This document shows, piece by piece, positions 19,401 through 24,368 of a DNA stretch of 24,368 bases. A model generated the notes under the pieces. It ran no database searches and was not told where the DNA came from. It saw nothing but the letters and a program-made list of their open reading frames with translations. This DNA is from a virus, in the IMG/VR virus record IMGVR_UViG_3300023196_002519, positions 1 through 24,368 of that record; one strand, given 5' to 3'. Position 1 is the first letter of the stretch, and every line of letters begins with the position of its first letter. The position numbers were made by a program, and so were the translations under genes.

Positions 19401-22400
19401 CTGCAGCATATGATGCAACTGATGATGGGGATATTACAACTATCAACTCATATGACAATTTTAATTATTCTAGAGAAATACAATCTGTTGATAGTATTCT
19501 AAATTCAGATATTATTGATATTAGACCAAGAGTTTCTAATTACACAGTTTCTGCTGATGCAAGATCTCCATTAGAGTTTTTAGGAAGAACTTTCAATCAA
19601 CTTGGCAACTCTTCCCCAAATATATTAGCATCAGACGAACAAATAATTTTAGATTATTCCTACTACCAAGGAAGAATTGATAGAATTTTTGTAACTAAAG
19701 ATGGAAAGTTCCAAGTTAAGTATGGAAATGCTTCAGATAATCCAGAAAAACCTGTATCTGTAGATGAAGCATTAGAAATTGCAACTATAGATCAACCACC
19801 ATATCTTTACAATACAGAGCAAGCTTCTCTACAATTTTTAGAGCATAAAAGATATCGAATGGTTGATATCAAACAACTCGAAAATAGAATTAAAAATCTT
19901 GAATACTATACATCACTTTCACTTTTAGAGACAAATACTGCAAATTTATTTGTTTCTGATTCAGATGGATTGAATAGATTTAAGTCTGGATTCTTTGTAG
20001 ATAACTTCAATTCATTTAGACCCCAAGATACTACTATTTCTACAAAGAATAGTATTGATAGGAAAAGAAAAGAAGTAAGACCAAAGCACTATACAAATAG
20101 TATTGATTTATTGCCTGGTCCTGTTGTAAATACAGACCCAGATGCCGATCTTGCGTTCTCCATTGTTGAAGGAAACAATGTAAGAAAGCAGAATGATGTT
20201 GTTACATTGGATTATGCTGAAGTTGAATGGTTAAGTCAAACTTTTGCAACAAGAAGTGAGAGCGTAACTCCATTCTTGATTAGTTTTTGGCAAGGAACTT
20301 TGGAGTTAACTCCAGCATCTGATAACTGGGTTGATACAACTAGACTTGAAGCAAAGATTATTACTGCAAAAGGTAACTATGCCGAAACAATGGCAGAAGC
20401 TGCAAAAACTTTGAATGTTGATCCACAGACTGGATTTGCTCCAATTGTTTGGGATTCTTGGAATACTAATTGGGGTGGTATTGAAGTAACAGATTCATCA
20501 AGAACAAGAACAGAGTCAAATTCTTCTACCTTTGGCAGAGGAGGGTGGATCAATGGCGGATCTGGAGTTGCTCAGATAGTTCAAAGAACTACAACTAGAA
20601 CACTTCAAGAAGAAACAAGAGAAACAGTTCAAAGAGGTGTGGAATCTAGAAATGGATTACAAACAATAGTAGTTGAAGATATTGAAAGAACATCTGTTGG
20701 AGACAGAGTTGTTAGTAGAGATATAATCTCTCATATGAGATCTAGGAATGTGCAGTTTGTCACAAAAAGAGTCAAACCACTCACTAGACTTTACGCTTTC
20801 TTTGATGGTGTTGATGTAACCAACTATTGTGTTCCAAAACTTTTAGAAATTTCTATGACATCTGGAGTTTTCCAAGTTGGAGAAAGAGTTATTGGAAGAA
20901 TGCCAGTTACTGGACTTGATGAAACAACTTCACCCTCAATAGGAATTCAATTTAGAGTAGCACAATCAAATCATAGAGAAGGTCCCTATGATTCTGCAAC
21001 AAAAACATATCCACAGAATCCATACACAAATACTATTCTTAGTGGAGTGTATTCTTCAAATTCCACTATTCTAAACATTGATACTTTCTCGTTATCAAAC
21101 GAAGTTCAAGGAGAATATTATGGATATGCAGAGACTTCAATGACTCTAGTAGGAGAAACTAGTGGAGCAATTGCTACAGTTAATAATATTAGACACATTT
21201 CTGATATTTCATCAACTTTAATTGGAAGTTTCTATATTCCAGATCCAAATTCTTTAACACATCCTAAATTTGAAACAGGTGATAAAGTATTCACTCTGAC
21301 AAATACTGAAGATAATGATCCAGATGTTGCAACCACTCTTGCAGACGAAACATACTCTGCTGCAGGAACTCTTGAAACAGTTCAAGAAAATATTATTTCT
21401 ATCAGAAATGCTAGAGTTGAACAGAGACAAGAATTCCAAGAAAGAAATGTAAATAGAACTCTTGGAACTGAGGTTGTATCAAGTAGAGTGACTGGAGAAA
21501 GTAGTAGTGAGCGAATTGTGGGTTGGTATGATCCACTTGCACAATCTTTCCTAGTTGAAGATGATACTGGAATTTTTGTAACCAAATGTGATGTCTTCTT
21601 TAGATCTAAAGATGATATGAATATTCCAGTAATATTCCAGTTGAGAACAATGAAGAATGGATTCCCAACTCAAAATGTTTTGCCATTCTCAGAAATTGTT
21701 ATTGATCCAGAAGATATATCAACTTCTTCTGATGGATCAGTTGCTACATCAGTTCAATTCAAAGCACCAATTTATCTTGAAGGTAAAGGTCAAGAATATG
21801 CAATTTGTTTAGCATCAAACTCAACCAAATATAGTGTTTATATTTCAAGAATTGGTGAGAATGATTTATTATCAGATGCATATATTTCCAACCAACCATA
21901 TCTTGGATCATTGTTCAAATCACAAAATGCTTCTACTTGGGAAGCAAGTCAGTGGGAAGATCTTAAGTTTACAATATACAGAGCAGATTTCTTAGAATCT
22001 GGATCAGTAAACTTCTATAATCCAGAGTTGAGTCGTGGAAATAATCAAATTCCAGAATTGATGCCAAATTCTTTAATCTTTAATTCTAGAAAAATTAGGG
22101 TTGGTCTTGGAACAACTGTTTCAGATTCTTACGAATCAGGAAATACATTCACACAATTAAATACATCTGCTACAGGTAATTTAGTTGGAACAGCTAGTTC
22201 TGTTACTGGAACTATTAACGTTACTAGACCGGGAATTGGATATACTCCAGCATCAGGTGCAGCTTCCTATGCAGGTGTAAATCTAGTAACAGTCAGTGGA
22301 TCTGGTAGAGGAGCAACTGCTGAAATTACAGTTAATAATGGAGTTGCTATTGCAGCAACAATTGCTTCTGGCGGAAGTGGTTATCAAGTTGGAGATGTTC

Positions 22401-23971
22401 TTGGAATAACAACTATTGGCAACTCTGTCGGTAGAAATGCAAGATTTACAGTTTCTACTATTGGACTTGCTAATGAATTGATATTTGATAACGTTCAGGG
22501 AGACTTTATTACTGGAGTTGGAAATACATTATACTACACTAATAGTTCTGGTATTTCTACAGAACTAAATTCTGTTCATGGTGGTAATGTAACAATCAAC
22601 AACATCATTGTTGATAATGATGGTGAGCATGTAAAAGTGAATCATCAGAATCATGGAATGTATTTTAATGACAATTTGGTTGAGATTATTGGAGCAGAAT
22701 CAGATATCAAACCAACAAAACTCAGTGCTGCTATAGGGGCTGGTTTTACTGGAGCAATATCAGTTGATGATGCTACAAATATGTCAAATTTTGAAAATGT
22801 TGGAGTTGGTACAACTAATGTTGGATTGATTAAAATTGGTGATGAGATAATTGAATATACAGATGTAACTGGAAATACTCTTGGTGGAACTATTACAAGA
22901 GGATCTGTTGCTAAAAATTATGCCGTTGGTACTCCTGTATTTAAATATCAATTAAATGGAATTAGTCTTGCAAGGATTAATAAAATCCATGATATGTCTA
23001 CTACAACAACTGTAGATCCAATAACTTTTGATTCATATAACATCAAATTGAATATGTCTGAGAAATTTAACTTAAATAATGATGATAGAAGTGATGATGT
23101 TGGATTCCCAAGACTCTATATAAATGAATCAAAATCTGCAGGTGGATATGATGTTAGGGCAACACAAAACATGCCTTTTGAAATTATTACACCAAATATT
23201 CAGAACCTAACCGTATCTGGAACAAATCTTACTGCAGAAATTAGAACTACGACTGCTCAAAGTATTGATGGAAGTGAAATTCCATATATTGATAATGGAT
23301 TCCAATCGGTATCCATAAATCAGTCAAATTATCTAGAAACTCCTAGAATAATAGCATCAAAGATCAATGAAGATCTTAAAATGACCAATGTTACTGGAAA
23401 CAAATCCTTTGAAACTAGACTATTCTTGAATACTACTGATACTCGAATCTCTCCAGTAATTGATGCACAAAGAGTTAGTGTTGTTCTGACATCAAATAGA
23501 GTCAATAATCCAATAACAGACTATGTTAATGATAATAGAGTTAATGGTTTAGATACTGATCCAACTGCGTTCCAGTATGTTTCTAAAGAAATACTTTTAG
23601 AAAATCCAGCATCATCTATAAAAATCTTGGTAAGTGCCCATGCAAATGAAGAAGCAGATATTCGTGCTTTCTTCGCTATTAGTGACAAAGAAGGTTTTAA
23701 TCCAATCTTTGAACCATTCCCAGGATTTGATAATTTGAATTCTAGAGGAGAAATTATTAATTCTGAGAATAGTGATGGAAGATCAGATATCTTGATGCCA
23801 AAATCAACATTCAGATCTTTTGATGGCGAGCAATTAGAATTTAAAGAGTATACATTTACTCGCGACCAATTGCCATCATTCAAAACTTTCAAAATTAAAA
23901 TTATTATGACTTCTACAAGTCAAGTTTATGTTCCTAGAATGAAAGATCTGAGAGTGATTGCCCTAGCATAA
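16457..23971 (+). CDS. Large baseplate/tail structural protein with DUF4815-type N-terminus (2504 aa)
   Basis: It occupies the place of T4 genes 9-10 after gene 8 and encodes about 270 kDa. The N-terminus (residues 7-66: NVAPYFDDFDAANDYHKVLF, GYPVQARELTTLQSILQNQ, FFKEGAKVIPGN) matches the DUF4815 start I know from cyanophage virion proteins. Later landmarks are EHKRYRMVDIKQLENRIKNL near 1130-1150, an Arg/Thr/Glu-rich hinge about 1350-1420, FFDGVDVTNYC, WYDPLAQSFLVEDDTGIFV from W1690, and QPYLGSLFKSQNASTWEASQ. A C-terminal domain of about 130 residues ends VPRMKDLRVIALA. S-G-A-T modules recur, and a GxGY pair and a G-D-E-I module lie near 1920-2170. The likely role is outer wedge or fibre attachment, by inference. 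The stop overlaps none of the next gene, whose ATG follows by one base. Confidence 0.85.
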   Translation: MPQQTNLNVAPYFDDFDAANDYHKVLFKPGYPVQARELTTLQSILQNQVEKFGQHFFKEGAKVIPGNTGYTRLYYCVQLNNNFNGIPVSAYADQLVGTKITGVTSGVTAFVDSILFPEDSERGNLTIYLSYLNSSTSNNSTQTFSDGEELTCNEIIQSTLLGNSLIEVGSPFGNTLGADSAATGSSFQIENGVYFIRGNFVNVAKETLILDQYSNTPNYRIGLFVDEEIINSSLDESLNDNSQGYNNYSAPGADRLKISVSLTKKSLNDFNDDSFIELATVNNGVLRSKVSLGGLGGGVGYKDWTDTLARRTYDESGDYYVKPFDISIVDSLNDNLGNNGIFQDGQFTYSGSVPSDDLALYRISVGKAYVRGYEVETRTPTFIDCPKPRTTRTIENESLQYNTGASLKLNCVVRTPSIGIGNTYFVSLRDSRVGGASDESPPGKEIGLARVYDFRNESGSYENNSNVDQWGISLFDVQPFTEITLNSTITLNTPVFVKGSSSGATGFLKDNVSAGAALTVYEKSGSFITNESLIFDGINNGRIAIAITENSISDVRSLFGTTSGVIGINTFSANVIPSTSVNIGIASITKFDVSAGGISTVTSSNELFPGNLVKVNDLISFSDISVTEDPIIARVSGVSTTAITVVGVNTVQGVASGKLPSANKEVTDLKLLTTNLQTSSDNSLFTRLPKGNIATVDLGETSITIRKTFDVTIVDNQITTATRPEAGENETFLPFTAKRYSLTREDGSVEQLTSDKFDFNSSSTLFDVRGLGSDTTGTLVATLVKSKPKSKTKIKNTINSIIVDKSKIEGSGIGSTTLNNGLEFGNYPFGTRVEDGVISLNKPDVIEIHGVFESSNLTDASSPNIQFQSMGTPTGTTSDLLSGEILIGQTSGAIALFAESISSDTISILYKNDFKFIEGEVLVSQESNSECLINDITANSFNISSNYTFSCGQEKTFYDYGTVKRIDSAEQPTRKLKIYYSAAAYDATDDGDITTINSYDNFNYSREIQSVDSILNSDIIDIRPRVSNYTVSADARSPLEFLGRTFNQLGNSSPNILASDEQIILDYSYYQGRIDRIFVTKDGKFQVKYGNASDNPEKPVSVDEALEIATIDQPPYLYNTEQASLQFLEHKRYRMVDIKQLENRIKNLEYYTSLSLLETNTANLFVSDSDGLNRFKSGFFVDNFNSFRPQDTTISTKNSIDRKRKEVRPKHYTNSIDLLPGPVVNTDPDADLAFSIVEGNNVRKQNDVVTLDYAEVEWLSQTFATRSESVTPFLISFWQGTLELTPASDNWVDTTRLEAKIITAKGNYAETMAEAAKTLNVDPQTGFAPIVWDSWNTNWGGIEVTDSSRTRTESNSSTFGRGGWINGGSGVAQIVQRTTTRTLQEETRETVQRGVESRNGLQTIVVEDIERTSVGDRVVSRDIISHMRSRNVQFVTKRVKPLTRLYAFFDGVDVTNYCVPKLLEISMTSGVFQVGERVIGRMPVTGLDETTSPSIGIQFRVAQSNHREGPYDSATKTYPQNPYTNTILSGVYSSNSTILNIDTFSLSNEVQGEYYGYAETSMTLVGETSGAIATVNNIRHISDISSTLIGSFYIPDPNSLTHPKFETGDKVFTLTNTEDNDPDVATTLADETYSAAGTLETVQENIISIRNARVEQRQEFQERNVNRTLGTEVVSSRVTGESSSERIVGWYDPLAQSFLVEDDTGIFVTKCDVFFRSKDDMNIPVIFQLRTMKNGFPTQNVLPFSEIVIDPEDISTSSDGSVATSVQFKAPIYLEGKGQEYAICLASNSTKYSVYISRIGENDLLSDAYISNQPYLGSLFKSQNASTWEASQWEDLKFTIYRADFLESGSVNFYNPELSRGNNQIPELMPNSLIFNSRKIRVGLGTTVSDSYESGNTFTQLNTSATGNLVGTASSVTGTINVTRPGIGYTPASGAASYAGVNLVTVSGSGRGATAEITVNNGVAIAATIASGGSGYQVGDVLGITTIGNSVGRNARFTVSTIGLANELIFDNVQGDFITGVGNTLYYTNSSGISTELNSVHGGNVTINNIIVDNDGEHVKVNHQNHGMYFNDNLVEIIGAESDIKPTKLSAAIGAGFTGAISVDDATNMSNFENVGVGTTNVGLIKIGDEIIEYTDVTGNTLGGTITRGSVAKNYAVGTPVFKYQLNGISLARINKIHDMSTTTTVDPITFDSYNIKLNMSEKFNLNNDDRSDDVGFPRLYINESKSAGGYDVRATQNMPFEIITPNIQNLTVSGTNLTAEIRTTTAQSIDGSEIPYIDNGFQSVSINQSNYLETPRIIASKINEDLKMTNVTGNKSFETRLFLNTTDTRISPVIDAQRVSVVLTSNRVNNPITDYVNDNRVNGLDTDPTAFQYVSKEILLENPASSIKILVSAHANEEADIRAFFAISDKEGFNPIFEPFPGFDNLNSRGEIINSENSDGRSDILMPKSTFRSFDGEQLEFKEYTFTRDQLPSFKTFKIKIIMTSTSQVYVPRMKDLRVIALA
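16733..16850 (+). repeat. S-G-A-T type module, copy 1 of the 2504-aa protein
   Basis: It encodes DQLVGTKITGVTSGVTAFVD, then a hydrophobic strand LTIYLSYL. Confidence 0.4.
17930..18070 (+). repeat. S-G-A-T type module, copy 2 of the 2504-aa protein
   Basis: It encodes TPVFVKGSSSGATGFLKDN, then ALTVYEKSGSFITNESLIFD, matching module order: SGAT, hydrophobic strand, F-x-x-x-E-x-L. Confidence 0.5.
19100..19300 (+). repeat. S-G-A-T type module, copy 3 of the 2504-aa protein
   Basis: It encodes GEILIGQTSGAIALFAES, then ISILYKNDFKFIEGEVLVSQ, leading into a further diverged half unit (NSECLINDI). Confidence 0.5.
21137..21300 (+). repeat. S-G-A-T type module, copy 4 of the 2504-aa protein
   Basis: It encodes SMTLVGETSGAIATVNNIRH, then LIGSFYIPD and FETGDKVFTLTNTED. 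GQTSGAIA and GETSGAIA are shared nearly identically with copy 3. Confidence 0.55.
22208..22470 (+). repeat. GxGY-type repeats in the 2504-aa protein
   Basis: Two units: GTINVTRPGIGYTPASGA, and AATIASGGSGYQVGDVLGIT, with SGSGRGATAEITV between them. The Gly-Gly-Ser-Gly-Tyr core is shared with the unit at 14205 of the giant protein. Confidence 0.65.
22734..22955 (+). repeat. G-D-E-I type module in the 2504-aa protein
   Basis: It encodes GAISVDDATNMSNFENVG, GLIKIGDEIIEYTDVTGNTL, and TITRGSVAKNYAVGTPVF. This is the clearest copy of the module and ends with the Arg-Gly plus Val-Gly-Thr pattern. A short H-G-x-x-x-N-D stretch (QNHGMYFNDNLVEI) precedes it. Confidence 0.6.
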
Positions 23972-23972
23972 T

Positions 23973-24197
23973 ATGGAAAAATATACAGTTGATGGTCACG
24001 GGGATCTTGCAAGAGATCCCCGAACAAATTCGATAGTTAATGTTGATAATCTTGGATACAAACAATACGTCTCTAGACGTAAAGTTAAAAATGAAAAGAA
24101 TCAACAAGTACAGACTATTGAAGAAGAAGTCGCTAATATTAAAAGTGACATTACTGAAATCAAATCTCTACTAAAGGAGTTATTGCATGGATCCTGA
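23973..24197 (+). CDS. Small coiled-coil protein of the cyanophage baseplate region (74 aa)
   Basis: ATG lies one base after the stop of the 2504-aa gene. The N-terminal half carries YTVDGHGDLARDPRTNSIVN, a G-H-x-D-L-x-R-D-P-x-T-x-[AS]-I-x-N pattern I recall in small unnamed proteins of cyanophages. A basic stretch RRKVKNEK follows at 35-42. Residues about 48-72 (TIEEEVANIKSDITEIKSLL) show heptad spacing of Ile/Val/Leu and are probably a coiled coil. There is no membrane segment. It overlaps the next gene by 11 bases. The function is unknown; the coiled coil suggests oligomerisation or attachment to a virion component. No Shine-Dalgarno is apparent, so translation may be coupled to the gene upstream. 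Confidence 0.8.
   Translation: MEKYTVDGHGDLARDPRTNSIVNVDNLGYKQYVSRRKVKNEKNQQVQTIEEEVANIKSDITEIKSLLKELLHGS
23999..24022 (+). other. Perfect GC-rich hairpin just after the structural gene
   Basis: CGGGGATCT (23999-24007) and AGATCCCCG (24014-24022) form a perfect 9-bp stem with a 6-base loop, the most GC-rich inverted repeat I saw here. It starts 28 bases after the 23971 stop, inside codons of the 74-aa gene. No T-run follows, so it is not a standard intrinsic terminator. Confidence 0.6.
24174..24179 (+). promoter_or_regulatory. Strong Shine-Dalgarno for the last gene
   Basis: AAGGAG ends 7 bases before the ATG at 24187 and lies inside the coding sequence of the 74-aa gene. It fixes the start of the next gene and contrasts with the other genes of the window, which lack a clear ribosome binding site. 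Confidence 0.8.
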
Positions 24198-24368
24198 TAG
24201 CATAGAACTAAATAATTTATCAAAACAATTTGCATATACAAAAGTTGCATCTGATATAGATAATTGCAATGATAATGACACTTTAAAAAATATTGCAAAG
24301 TCTTTTTGCAAACTATATTATAAACAGCAAGAAACAATGTCATTAATAGGACTTACAGATGGCAACTA
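24187..24368 (+). CDS. Hypothetical protein of cyanophage type, 3' end beyond the window
   Basis: Sixty full codons are visible from ATG 24187, with no stop before the window ends. The start is supported by AAGGAG 7 bases upstream and by an 11-base overlap with the preceding gene. The sequence begins MDPDSIELNNLSKQFAYTKV. It continues with IDNCNDNDTLKNIAKSFCKL and YYKQQETMSLIGL, a mostly helical, hydrophilic pattern with two Cys. I recall unnamed small cyanophage proteins with the same 'L..L...F.Y......I..C.....L...A....KLY.KQQET' pattern, but no function is known to me. Confidence 0.75.
   Translation, partial: MDPDSIELNNLSKQFAYTKVASDIDNCNDNDTLKNIAKSFCKLYYKQQETMSLIGLTDGN

Noticed and set aside
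23999-24022. Rho-independent terminator
   Set aside because: The stem is good but the following bases (AACAAATTCGATAG) contain no T-run, and the hairpin lies within an apparently real gene.
1-24368. tRNA genes, integrase, insertion sequences, photosynthesis or other host-derived metabolic genes
   Set aside because: I looked for these because cyanophages often carry them. None is visible: the whole window is taken up by virion structural genes and small phage genes.

Overview
The window looks like part of a T4-like cyanophage genome (a myovirus of marine Synechococcus or Prochlorococcus). Three things support this: it is AT-rich, all genes are packed on the + strand with almost no intergenic space, and several proteins align by eye with T4 baseplate wedge proteins in cyanophage-style order. 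I had no database access, so family names rest on recalled motifs and on gene order.

Layout. Positions 1-267 hold the last 29 codons of an unrecognised gene and an unrecognised 56-codon gene. A 40-bp gap follows, with a phage late-promoter-like octamer. Next comes the baseplate wedge block: gp25 (308-709), gp6 (712-2760), a 4028-aa giant protein whose N-terminus resembles part of T4 gp7 (2778-14864), gp8 (14897-16450, behind a doubled late-promoter-like octamer), and a 2504-aa structural protein with a DUF4815-type start (16457-23971). Two small cyanophage-type genes close the window: a 74-aa coiled-coil protein (23973-24197) and the 5' part of another gene (from 24187) that has the only strong Shine-Dalgarno sequence seen here.

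How they work together. In T4 one gp7, two gp6 and one gp25 form the core of each of six baseplate wedges, and gp8 and gp10 join them. Here gp25, gp6 and gp8 keep near-T4 size and motifs, although gp6 and gp8 carry additions. The gp7 position and the position after gp8 are filled by very long modular proteins. These appear to be built from a few recurring beta-rich modules: a GxGY type, an H-G-x-x-T-G-D type, a G-D-E-I type and an S-G-A-T type, plus one YHYH-like domain. The same module types recur in two or three different baseplate proteins. This suggests a shared kit of surface modules exchanged between genes of the cyanophage baseplate.

I see no tRNA, CRISPR array, mobile element, integrase or metabolic gene. 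There is no stretch above 300 bases without a gene. The most interesting content is the architecture of the giant protein, not a separate defence or mobile system.
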